Assembly: GCA_913056225.1 (NCBI GenBank)
Contig: CAJXMQ010000052.1
Span: 1 to 6,999, forward strand
Length of the DNA stretch: 6,999 nt
Reading direction: 5' to 3'
From: an uncultured Micrococcales bacterium
GTDB taxonomy: Bacteria; Actinomycetota; Actinomycetes; Actinomycetales; Microbacteriaceae
How positions within the stretch are numbered: the first letter of the stretch is position 1; each line of letters begins with the position of its first letter. A model generated the notes under the pieces. It was not told the origin of the DNA. It did no database searches and worked only from the letters and a program-made list of their open reading frames with translations. Positions 1 to 6,191 of the stretch are shown piece by piece. The translations under genes were made by a program, and so were the position numbers.

Positions 1-8
1 AAACCCAC

Positions 9-14
9 TAGACT
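9..14 (+). promoter_or_regulatory. Possible -10 element of the tRNA-Leu promoter
   Basis: TAGACT fits the loose actinobacterial -10 pattern TAnnnT and lies 10 bases before the mature tRNA 5' end, which would put transcription start a few bases ahead of the tRNA. The matching -35 box would lie outside the window, so it cannot be tested. This is a weak call from position and consensus alone. Confidence 0.3.
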
Positions 15-24
15 ATGGTTTTGC

Positions 25-106
25 GCGGAAGTGGTGAAATTGGTATACACGCTAGATTTAGGTTCTAGTGCCGCGAGGCGTGAGGGTTCAAGTCCCTCCT
101 TCCGCA
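25..106 (+). tRNA. tRNA-Leu, anticodon UAG
   Basis: This is a complete class II tRNA that reads CUA, and by wobble other CUN, leucine codons. The 7-bp acceptor stem pairs GCGGAAG (25-31) with CTTCCGC (99-105), and the discriminator base is A106. A short D stem GTG/CAC (34-36/48-50) has the conserved GG at 42-43. The anticodon stem CTAGA/TCTAG (52-56/64-68) closes a 7-base loop with TAG at 59-61. The long variable arm (69-81) has a GCC/GGC stem, as expected for leucine. The T arm is GAGGG/CCCTC around TTCAAGT (82-98). CCA is not encoded (CTC follows), so it must be added after transcription. The next gene, on the opposite strand, ends 4 bases downstream, and no terminator hairpin is seen between them. 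Confidence 0.97.
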
Positions 107-110
107 CTCT

Positions 111-1133
111 CTAGTCTGCAAGTTCTGGGGCTATCTCACCCAGCAACTCAATTGACTTCATAACTGCTTGATGGTCTAGGTTTCCTAGGTCCATCTGCAG
201 TATGTATCGAGATAATCCCAATCCATCTTTCAATTCCAAAAGTCTGTCTTTCACCTCAGAAACCGAACCCACCAAAAAAGCACCCGGGTGATTCACCTGC
301 ATCCGGTAGCTCTCTGGGCTTGGCCCAGCAAAACCACGCTCTGCAGAAATCTGACCCATGGTCTGATGCCAGTAAGGGTAGAACAATTCCTTGGTGGCCT
401 TGGCGTCTTCACCCAGCAGACCAAACCCTGCAATGCCCACTTTTAGCTTTTCAACATCATGGCCATGGTTGGCGGCAGTTTCCCGATACAGATCAACAAG
501 TGGCTTGAATTGCATTGGGAAGCCGCCGATGATTGCGTAAATCGCATTTTGTCCCAGCCTGCCAGCACGAGCAGAGCTTGCCGGAGTTCCACCAGTTCCA
601 ATCCAAATCGGAATCTCAGTTTCTCCATAGGGCCTTGGCCAAATGCCTGCATTGTCCAAAGAGTTTCTAAACTTCCCGTTCCAAGTAATTGGGTTTTCTT
701 TATTCAGCTTGAGCAACAGGTCCAGTTTTTCTTCAAACAGTTCCTCGTATTCGCCCATCGAGTCTCCAAATAGTGGATAAGACTCAATGAAACTGCCGCG
801 ACCAACCGTGATGTCGGCTCGCCCCAGGGAGATAAGGCTAATCTCAGCAAACTGCTGAAAAACCCTGACTGGATCTTCAGTCGACAACACGGTTACCGAA
901 GAGCCAACCCTGATGTTTTTGGTCACAGCTGCAATTGCCGCAACCATCACCGAGGGAGAGCTGATTGGAAAGTCAGGTCGGTGGTGTTCGCCAACTCCAA
1001 AAAATCCGAGTCCCACTTCATCAGCTAGCTTTGCTCGTTCTAATAGGTTTTGAACGCTTCTTTCTGGCGGATACATCCTTCCGGTTTCTGGATTGACGCT
1101 GTTATCTCCAAAGGTGTAGACACCTAACTCCAA
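111..1133 (-). CDS. LLM-class flavin-dependent oxidoreductase (luciferase-like, 2I7G/Atu2307-type family)
   Basis: Predicted cytoplasmic FMN-dependent oxidoreductase or monooxygenase with the luciferase-like TIM-barrel fold, 340 residues, full length for the family. Visible hallmarks are GVGEHHRPDF (46-55), TVLSTEDPVRVFQQFA (81-96), GRADITVGRGSFIES (104-118), PIWIGTGGTPAS (175-186) and IIGG (201-204). I recognise this pattern from the LLM subgroup typified by Atu2307. The physiological substrate of that subgroup is not established, so none is assigned. The start is TTG at 1133-1131. It is supported by GGGAG (1143-1139) five bases upstream and by the family-typical N-terminus MELGVYTF. It is the last gene of the ung-GNAT-LLM run, beginning 12 bases after the GNAT stop. 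Its stop codon faces the tRNA-Leu 3' end 4 bases away. Confidence 0.9.
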   Translation of the reverse strand: MELGVYTFGDNSVNPETGRMYPPERSVQNLLERAKLADEVGLGFFGVGEHHRPDFPISSPSVMVAAIAAVTKNIRVGSSVTVLSTEDPVRVFQQFAEISLISLGRADITVGRGSFIESYPLFGDSMGEYEELFEEKLDLLLKLNKENPITWNGKFRNSLDNAGIWPRPYGETEIPIWIGTGGTPASSARAGRLGQNAIYAIIGGFPMQFKPLVDLYRETAANHGHDVEKLKVGIAGFGLLGEDAKATKELFYPYWHQTMGQISAERGFAGPSPESYRMQVNHPGAFLVGSVSEVKDRLLELKDGLGLSRYILQMDLGNLDHQAVMKSIELLGEIAPELAD

Positions 1134-1138
1134 TTAGT

Positions 1139-1143
1139 CTCCC
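1139..1143 (-). promoter_or_regulatory. Ribosome binding site deciding the TTG start of the LLM oxidoreductase
   Basis: GGGAG on the minus strand sits five bases before TTG (1133-1131), inside the 12-base gap after the GNAT stop. It supports a TTG start here. Confidence 0.6.
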
Positions 1144-1145
1144 AA

Positions 1146-1715
1146 CTATTTCAACGACTTCTGCAACAAAACTGTCCCCAGCCATCTTCCAAATTTGAAT
1201 CCGACTTTCCCCAAATGTCCCTGCTGCTCAAAACCAAGTTTCTTATGAAGAGCGATGGAGGCATCTGCACCACTATCGCTAATAACCGCAATGATTTCCT
1301 TGATGCCGGATTCTTTGGCAAGCCTAATCAGTTCCGTCATCAAACCTTTTCCATAACCTTTGCCGATCGCACCCGGTCTCAAATAAACGCTATTCTCTGT
1401 GGTCTTTCTAAATGCTGCTTTTTCTCTCCAGGGCGCAACGTAGGCAAATCCAATGACTTCACCAGAAGGACTTTCCAAAACAATAAAAGGCATGTTGAGT
1501 TTCTGCAGGTGTTCAAATTTAGAAACCCATTTGGGAACATCCCAGGGTTGCTCATCAAAGGTAATAACAGTATTTCTGACATAAAAGTTGTAGATATCTG
1601 CAACCAGACCCATGTCCTCAACCCTTGCTTCACGGATTTTTGCTGGCCCTGGCTCAGGTTTTGGGTTTCTGCGAAGCTTTCTAACCATCCTCCAGCGGGA
1701 TGCGCTATCTATCAT
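1146..1715 (-). CDS. GNAT family N-acetyltransferase, phosphinothricin/MnaT (YncA)-like
   Basis: Predicted acetyl-CoA-dependent N-acetyltransferase, cytoplasmic, 189 residues from the chosen ATG. The GNAT core begins at about residue 26 (KIREARVEDM). Family features are IYNFYVRNTVITFDEQP (41-57), GFAYVAPWR (89-97) and TENSVYL (106-112). The acetyl-CoA loop lies in PGAIGKGYGKGL (114-125), followed by DASIALHKKLGF (151-162) and KVGFKFGRW (170-178). This arrangement matches the PAT/Bar and MnaT branch, whose characterised members acetylate phosphinothricin, methionine sulfone or sulfoximine, or related amines. The actual substrate here is unknown. The ATG at 1715 overlaps the ung stop by one base (TGATG), typical of translational coupling. 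A TTG at 1727 would add four residues. A second ATG at 1688 sits directly after GGAGG, too close to serve as its ribosome site. The first 25 residues are Arg/Lys/Pro-rich and absent from typical family members, so the true start could lie further in. Confidence 0.88.
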   Translation of the reverse strand: MIDSASRWRMVRKLRRNPKPEPGPAKIREARVEDMGLVADIYNFYVRNTVITFDEQPWDVPKWVSKFEHLQKLNMPFIVLESPSGEVIGFAYVAPWREKAAFRKTTENSVYLRPGAIGKGYGKGLMTELIRLAKESGIKEIIAVISDSGADASIALHKKLGFEQQGHLGKVGFKFGRWLGTVLLQKSLK

Positions 1716-2353
1716 CAGCAGGTCCAATCAATGGGTTTCTCGCCAAGCCTAATCAATTCAGTATTCACCTTGCTAAAAGGCTTTGAGCCAAAAAACCCAC
1801 GATAGCTACTCAGCGGCGAGGGATGGGGGGAGCTCAGAACAACACTGGAGGACAAAACTGGGGCTAGCTGCTGGGCTTGCCTTCCCCATAAAACGGCAAC
1901 TAGCGGTTGAGTTTCACTCAGTGTGGTCACTGCATTCAAAGTGAACTCGGACCAAAGCTTGGAGTGTTGATCACTAACTCCGCTAATGGTTGTCAAAGAC
2001 CTATTTAGAAGCATCACCCCTCTGTCTCCCCAAACAGAAATATCTCCTTGCCTAACAGTCGCTCGACCCAAATCAGAACGCAACTCTTTCAGAATGTTTT
2101 CTAAACTCGGGGGTTTGGCTCCCTCTGATTCAACCGCAAATGCCAGCCCGCAGGCATGCTCTGGGTTGGGATAGGGGTCTTGACCAACTATCAGCACGCG
2201 ATAATCCTCAATCGGTTTTTCAAAGACCCGCATAACCTTTGATGTTTCAGGAACTATCTCCTCTCCGGCTATCGCCTCTTCGATTTCAGTCAATAGTTCT
2301 TTGAAGGCAGCCAGTTGAGACTGCCAACTGGGATGCATTTGTTCAAAAAACAT
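1715..2353 (-). CDS. ung: Uracil-DNA glycosylase, family 1
   Basis: Removes uracil from DNA, formed by cytosine deamination or dUMP incorporation, as the first step of base-excision repair. Length is 212 residues, close to the usual 215-230. Motif A is GQDPYP (57-62) with catalytic Asp59, followed by HACGLAFAV (66-74), where Phe72 corresponds to the uracil-stacking Phe. GVMLLN (112-117) carries the uracil-reading Asn117. The leucine-loop motif HPSPLSSYRGFFG (167-179) carries catalytic His167. Pro in place of His in GQDPYH is the form I know from actinobacterial Ung. ATG at 2353 is preferred because AGGAG lies six bases upstream. The adjacent in-frame TTG (2356) would leave only three. It is the first gene of a minus-strand run, coupled to the GNAT gene by a one-base TGATG overlap, and divergent from metY. 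Confidence 0.96.
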   Translation of the reverse strand: MFFEQMHPSWQSQLAAFKELLTEIEEAIAGEEIVPETSKVMRVFEKPIEDYRVLIVGQDPYPNPEHACGLAFAVESEGAKPPSLENILKELRSDLGRATVRQGDISVWGDRGVMLLNRSLTTISGVSDQHSKLWSEFTLNAVTTLSETQPLVAVLWGRQAQQLAPVLSSSVVLSSPHPSPLSSYRGFFGSKPFSKVNTELIRLGEKPIDWTC

Positions 2354-2359
2354 CAATTT

Positions 2360-2364
2360 CTCCT
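2360..2364 (-). promoter_or_regulatory. Ribosome binding site of ung
   Basis: AGGAG on the minus strand lies six bases before ATG 2353 but only three before the in-frame TTG at 2356. The spacing therefore favours the ATG as start. Confidence 0.65.
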
Positions 2365-2388
2365 GGGTCTAGAAAACTACTGTTACGA

Positions 2389-2394
2389 AATATA
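2389..2394 (-). promoter_or_regulatory. Candidate -10 box for the ung-GNAT-LLM transcript
   Basis: TATATT on the minus strand resembles a sigma-A -10 box (5 of 6). It would give a leader of about 30 bases before the ung ATG. No convincing -35 hexamer is found 16-18 bases upstream, so this is a low-confidence call based on the fact that a promoter must lie in this 115-base divergent region. Confidence 0.3.
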
Positions 2395-2404
2395 TCCTTG
2401 AGGT

Positions 2405-2433
2405 TTGCAACGTGGGTAGCCACTGTCTAGCTT
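2405..2433 (+). promoter_or_regulatory. Candidate promoter of the metY-metX-MFS operon
   Basis: TTGCAA (2405-2410) and TAGCTT (2428-2433) are separated by 17 bases, the ideal sigma-A spacing, and would give a leader of about 30 bases before the metY ATG. The hexamers match consensus at only 4 of 6 and 3 of 6. The -10 box overlaps the small inverted repeat at 2426-2437, so a repressor bound there could block it. Both the promoter and any control are inferred. Confidence 0.3.
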
Positions 2434-2437
2434 TAGA
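2426..2437. repeat. Short inverted repeat upstream of metY (possible operator)
   Basis: TCTA-GCTT-TAGA is a perfect 4-bp inverted repeat around a 4-base centre, about 30 bases before the metY ATG and over the candidate -10 box. It is too short to be significant by itself. It does not match the TAGAC-N6-GTCTA operator known for McbR in corynebacteria. Confidence 0.25.
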
Positions 2438-2468
2438 GCAAAGATTTCAACAAAAAGAAAGAGAAATA

Positions 2469-3764
2469 ATGTCAGACTCAGCGAACTGGGGTTTTGAAAC
2501 CAAGCAGATTCATGCTGGTTGGACCGAAGACCCAACAACTAAAAGCGCTACTCCCCCGATTTATACCTCAACCGCTTTCACATTCGATTCTGCGGAGCAC
2601 GCGAGAAACCTATTTGCACTGGGTGAATTTGGAAACATCTACACCCGAATCATGAACCCAACGCAGGATGTCGTTGAGCAGCGGATCGCAGCCCTTGAAG
2701 GTGGAACGGCTGCACTGCTGGTTTCAAGTGGTCAAGCGGCTGAAACTCTTGCGATTCTGAACATTGCAGAGGCGGGTGACCACATTGTCACCTCCAGTGT
2801 TTTGTATGGAGGAACCTACAACCTGTTCAAACACACTTTCCCAAAGATGGGTATTGAGGTTTCGTTTGTAAACGATCAAGACAATTTGGACGAGTGGAAT
2901 GCAGCTGTGAAAGACAACACCAAGCTGTTCTTCGCTGAAACCATCGGTAATCCAAAAACCAACATCTTGGACATCGAGGGCGTTAGCTCAGTTGCTCACA
3001 AAAATGGAATCCCGCTGCTGGTAGACAACACCATTGCAACCCCATACCTTCTAAACCCGCTAAAGCACGGTGCAGACATTGTTATTCACTCAGCTACCAA
3101 GTACTTGGGTGGACACGGTCAGGCTTTGGCCGGTGCAATTGTCGATGGTGGAAAGTTTGAATGGTCAAAATCAGACAAGTTCCCAGGCCTTACAACCCCA
3201 GATGAGTCCTACCACGGTGTGAACTACACAGCGGCTTTGGGAGATGCGATTGCATACATCATCAAGGCTCGTGTGCAGCTACTGAGAGACCTCGGTCCAT
3301 CAGTTGCTCCTCAGAACGCCTATCAAATCCTGCAGGGCATTGACACACTCAGCATTCGTGTTGAGCGCCACGTTGAGAATGCAACCAAGGTCGCTCAATG
3401 GCTTGAATCTCACGACCAGGTTGAGAAGGTCAACTATGCAAGTTTGGAATCAAGTGAATTTAATCAGGCAGCCAAGAAATATGCACCAAACGGAATTGGT
3501 GGAATTCTGAGCTTCGAACTTGTTGGCGGTCGCGCTGCTGGTGAGAAGTTTGTCGAGAGCCTGGAACTGTTCAAGCACGTGGCCAACTTTGGTGATGTTC
3601 GATCACTGGTGGTGCACCCAGCTTCAACCACCCACAGCCAGCTAACTGAGCAGCAGCAGCTGGAAGCTCAGGTGAGTCCCGGCTTGGTAAGACTTTCAGT
3701 TGGTCTTGAGACTGCGGCGGATATCATTGGAGACCTAGAGCAGGCATTCAAGGCGGTTAAGTAA
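2469..3764 (+). CDS. metY: O-acetylhomoserine sulfhydrylase (O-acetylhomoserine aminocarboxypropyltransferase)
   Basis: PLP enzyme of the Cys/Met-metabolism (cystathionine gamma-synthase-like) family, 431 residues, cytoplasmic. It converts O-acetylhomoserine and sulfide to homocysteine and acetate. Visible features are the N-terminal GFETKQIHAGW (8-18), which with the overall length suits MetY, and YTR (58-60), which in this family contacts the neighbouring subunit's PLP phosphate. Others are SSGQAAETLA (86-95), VDNTIATPYLLNP (185-197) with Asp186 at the PLP ring nitrogen, SATKYLGGHG (208-217) with the PLP-binding Lys211, HPASTTHSQL (383-392) and VRLSVGLE (407-414) with the carboxylate-binding Arg. 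The about 430-residue length fits MetY rather than MetB/MetC (about 380-400). ATG at 2469 is chosen. A GTG at 2412 would add 19 residues that do not resemble the family. The ribosome site is weak (purine-rich AGAAAGAGA, 2456-2464). metX follows in the same frame after TAA-TAC. Confidence 0.96.
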   Translation: MSDSANWGFETKQIHAGWTEDPTTKSATPPIYTSTAFTFDSAEHARNLFALGEFGNIYTRIMNPTQDVVEQRIAALEGGTAALLVSSGQAAETLAILNIAEAGDHIVTSSVLYGGTYNLFKHTFPKMGIEVSFVNDQDNLDEWNAAVKDNTKLFFAETIGNPKTNILDIEGVSSVAHKNGIPLLVDNTIATPYLLNPLKHGADIVIHSATKYLGGHGQALAGAIVDGGKFEWSKSDKFPGLTTPDESYHGVNYTAALGDAIAYIIKARVQLLRDLGPSVAPQNAYQILQGIDTLSIRVERHVENATKVAQWLESHDQVEKVNYASLESSEFNQAAKKYAPNGIGGILSFELVGGRAAGEKFVESLELFKHVANFGDVRSLVVHPASTTHSQLTEQQQLEAQVSPGLVRLSVGLETAADIIGDLEQAFKAVK

Positions 3765-3767
3765 TAC

Positions 3768-4973
3768 TTGGAATTTCAAACCAGTGAGGACACGGTCCCA
3801 ATCGGACTGATATCCGACGAGCAAACAAAACAGCTCATCGGACGTCCCCCTGCAAGCGGTGGCTGGCAGGATGGCGACCCGATTGGGAACCGTCTGTTCA
3901 CTCACAGGTTTGATCTCTCCCTGGAAGCCGGCGGGAAACTTTCAAAAGCTGTAATCGCCTATGAAAGTTGGGGCGAGCTAAACGAAGACAAGTCAAATGC
4001 AGTCTTGGTTTTGCACGCCCTCACCGGCGATAGCCACACCGTTGGGCCAGCAAGCAAGGCTCATCCAACAAACGGTTGGTGGGATGACCTAATTGGTCCT
4101 GATAAAGCAATTGACACCAACAAGTATTTCGTTGTCACCCCCAACATCATTGGTGGCTGTCAGGGTTCAACTGGACCAGGTTCACTCAACAAAAAGGGTT
4201 TGGAGTATGGACCAGATTTTCCCCACCTGACAATCAGGGACCAGACTCTCTCACTGGATGAACTAACAAGTCATCTGGAGATTGAAAACTGGTTTTCGGT
4301 AATTGGTGGCTCAATGGGTGGGATGCACGCCTTGGAGTATGCAATCTCTCGGCCAGACAAGCTCGGCTCGCTTGGAATCTTGGCTGCTCCTGCCGCTTCA
4401 AGTGCAGATCAAATCGCAATCAACTCAGTGCAGATGGAAGCCATCAGAACTGATTCACAATTTTTTGGCGGTCGCTACTATGACAAGGTTGCGGGCATGG
4501 GGCCGCACCGTGGATTGGCACTGGCCCGTCGAATGGCTCTGCTTAACTACCGCTCACCAACTGAATTGAACGAAAGATTCAAAAGAAGTTGGCAATCGGA
4601 ACTCAGTCCGTTTGGTGAGGGTGGCAGATTCTCCATTGAGTCTTATTTGGATTTCCACGGCAACAAATTCACCCGTCGCTTTGATGCCAACAGCTACATC
4701 ATTCTGGCCGAGGCCATGAACACTCACGACGTTGGACGTGACCGAGGTGGTGTTGAAAAAGCCTTATCTTCAATCCACGTGCCAACACTTGTTTTGGGAA
4801 TTAGCAGCGACCGGCTTTTCCCAGTTCAAAACCAACAGGTGATTGCTGATCACATTGGAGGAAAACTGATCGGTGGCGGGATTCAGGTAATTGACTCTGA
4901 ATATGGTCATGATGGATTTTTGATTGAAAAAAATGAGGTCGGCAAGTTCCTTAGAGCACTGCTAGAGGTCTAG
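3768..4973 (+). CDS. metX: Homoserine O-acetyltransferase
   Basis: Alpha/beta-hydrolase-fold enzyme that acetylates homoserine with acetyl-CoA to give O-acetylhomoserine, the substrate of MetY next door. Length is 401 residues, within the family range. Family signatures are VLHALTGDSH (81-90), NGWWDDLIGP (102-111), VTPNIIGGCQGSTGPGS (123-139), the nucleophile elbow VIGGSMGGMHALEY (178-191) with Ser182, SSDRLFPV (346-353) with Asp348, and YGHDGFLIE (379-387) with His381. These complete a Ser-Asp-His triad. The TTG start is close to forced: the in-frame TAA of metY is two codons upstream, and the next ATG, GTG or TTG in frame is near codon 80, inside the core fold. The only ribosome-site candidate is AGGCGG within the metY end, 11 bases away, so translation probably relies on ribosomes finishing metY. 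Acetyl rather than succinyl donor specificity is inferred from the metY pairing. Confidence 0.95.
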   Translation: MEFQTSEDTVPIGLISDEQTKQLIGRPPASGGWQDGDPIGNRLFTHRFDLSLEAGGKLSKAVIAYESWGELNEDKSNAVLVLHALTGDSHTVGPASKAHPTNGWWDDLIGPDKAIDTNKYFVVTPNIIGGCQGSTGPGSLNKKGLEYGPDFPHLTIRDQTLSLDELTSHLEIENWFSVIGGSMGGMHALEYAISRPDKLGSLGILAAPAASSADQIAINSVQMEAIRTDSQFFGGRYYDKVAGMGPHRGLALARRMALLNYRSPTELNERFKRSWQSELSPFGEGGRFSIESYLDFHGNKFTRRFDANSYIILAEAMNTHDVGRDRGGVEKALSSIHVPTLVLGISSDRLFPVQNQQVIADHIGGKLIGGGIQVIDSEYGHDGFLIEKNEVGKFLRALLEV

Positions 4974-4990
4974 ACTTTTCCAGTTGAGCT

Positions 4991-4996
4991 GGAGGG
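4991..4996 (+). promoter_or_regulatory. Strong ribosome binding site for the GTG start of the MFS transporter
   Basis: GGAGGG lies seven bases before GTG 5004, the best Shine-Dalgarno match in the window, and fixes the GTG start. Its first two bases are also the end of a weak CCAG-TTGAG-CTGG inverted repeat (4980-4992) in the metX-MFS gap. Confidence 0.75.
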
Positions 4997-5003
4997 CAAA
5001 AAA

Positions 5004-6191
5004 GTGGTTACCAAAGCAAGAATTGCAGTTAGTGCTTATTTTGCAATACAAGGGTCGGCCCTTGGTTTAGTTGCCGTTCACATCCCTTCCTTGGAGCAAA
5101 AAACAGGTGTAAGTCTCGCGACATTAGGTTTATTGCTCATGCTTGCGGGCGTTGGTGGCTTCGTAGCGATGCAAATAATGGGGTGGTTTATTGACCACAT
5201 CGGTAGTGGCAGTGCAACAAGATATGGCTCCTTGGTTGCCGGAATGGCAATTGTGTTTTTTGCCTTCGTTTCTGATCCTTGGACTCTAGGGGCTGCGTTT
5301 TTCTTTTTGGGTGTTGGACTATCGGCAGTTGATGTTCCGGTGAATTCACACTCCCTTCAGGTTGAGGATGCCCATGGAAAGCCGATATTCAACCAATTTC
5401 ATGCATTTTGGTCTATTGGCGGTTTTATTGGCTCCGTTATGGGCTCGGGATTTCTGTTGTTCAGGGTTCCAATCGAGATTGGCTTTCCAATCTATGGGGT
5501 ACTAATCGCCTTGGTTAGCTGGTTTTTGGGGGTTTGGTTACTACCCGACAAGCCCAATGTCACCAATCGAGACAAAGCCCAGGGCAAACAGGAGTCAAAA
5601 CAGAACAGAACGGTGTTGGGGATGGTCATTCTGTTGGGGGCCATGGCTGCCAGTGGAGCGATTATGGAAGGCATTGCCAATGATTGGTCAGCGATCTACC
5701 TCACCAACATTCTCGGCGCATCACCAGCAGTTGCTGCTTGGGGCTTGGCTGCATTCAGCCTTGGGATGACTATCGCCAGATTGTCCATTGATGTGTTGGT
5801 TGCTCGCGTGGGGCGGATGCCAATCATTCGCTATGGTTCGCTGTTTTCTGCTTTGGTTTTGGGGTTGATGATGTTTCCGCAAACGGTAACCATTTCGATT
5901 TTGCTGTGGGCCGCGTTGGGTATATCCCTAGCCGGTGTAGTGCCTCAAATCTTTGCTCTGGCTGGACGTCTTGGTAAGCCCACCCACCATGGTCGAAACA
6001 TGTCCAGGGTGGTTGGAATTGCCTACCTGGCAGCTCTGGCTGGACCGTCGGTGATTGGGCTACTAACAGTGTTCATGCCCCTGAATACAGCATTCATTTA
6101 TGGTGTGCTGTTGGGCTTTTGGGTATTGGCAGGAAGTTTCCTCATCAACAGAAGCAGCATCAAAATCAGTTCCGCTGAGTCGCGTCTCTAA
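5004..6191 (+). CDS. MFS transporter, 12 transmembrane helices (YbjJ-like), substrate unknown
   Basis: Integral membrane transporter of the major facilitator superfamily, 395 residues, the usual length. About twelve hydrophobic segments are visible, roughly at 7-27, 38-60, 72-90, 94-113, 135-153, 160-180, 204-222, 240-260, 275-292, 297-320, 332-352 and 358-382. A hydrophilic central loop rich in Lys, Gln and Asn (181-203) separates the two six-helix halves. Degenerate MFS motif-A loops follow helix 2 (GWFIDHIGSG, 60-69) and helix 8 (IDVLVARVGR, 262-271). The segments HGKPIFNQFHAFWSIGG (124-140) and GIANDWSAIYL (223-233) resemble the YbjJ-like MFS branch. It starts 30 bases after metX with no terminator between, so it is probably the third gene of the met operon. 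That makes a methionine, homoserine or sulfur-compound role possible, but this is inference from context only. The C-terminal coding end overlaps the convergent CNNM/CBS gene by 26 bases. Confidence 0.9.
   Translation: MVTKARIAVSAYFAIQGSALGLVAVHIPSLEQKTGVSLATLGLLLMLAGVGGFVAMQIMGWFIDHIGSGSATRYGSLVAGMAIVFFAFVSDPWTLGAAFFFLGVGLSAVDVPVNSHSLQVEDAHGKPIFNQFHAFWSIGGFIGSVMGSGFLLFRVPIEIGFPIYGVLIALVSWFLGVWLLPDKPNVTNRDKAQGKQESKQNRTVLGMVILLGAMAASGAIMEGIANDWSAIYLTNILGASPAVAAWGLAAFSLGMTIARLSIDVLVARVGRMPIIRYGSLFSALVLGLMMFPQTVTISILLWAALGISLAGVVPQIFALAGRLGKPTHHGRNMSRVVGIAYLAALAGPSVIGLLTVFMPLNTAFIYGVLLGFWVLAGSFLINRSSIKISSAESRL

Noticed and set aside
1215..1805. Long + strand open frame of 196 codons opposite the GNAT and ung genes
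   Set aside because: It lies antisense to two genes with clear family motifs, its translation has no recognisable domain, and it has no ribosome site. It is a shadow frame.
2412..2468. GTG start giving metY 19 extra N-terminal residues
   Set aside because: The extra residues do not resemble the family N-terminus, and they would overlap the candidate promoter. ATG 2469 gives the expected start.
2357..2468. SAM riboswitch or McbR-type operator upstream of metY
   Set aside because: I could not fit the SAM-II or SAM-IV conserved core by eye. The two GTCTA half-sites (2367-2371 and 2425-2429) have no TAGAC partner at the right spacing. A covariance search would be decisive.
4980..4992. CCAG-TTGAG-CTGG inverted repeat before the MFS gene as a terminator or ribosome-site switch
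   Set aside because: It has only four base pairs and no T-run follows. It overlaps just the first two bases of the ribosome site, so it is too weak to claim.
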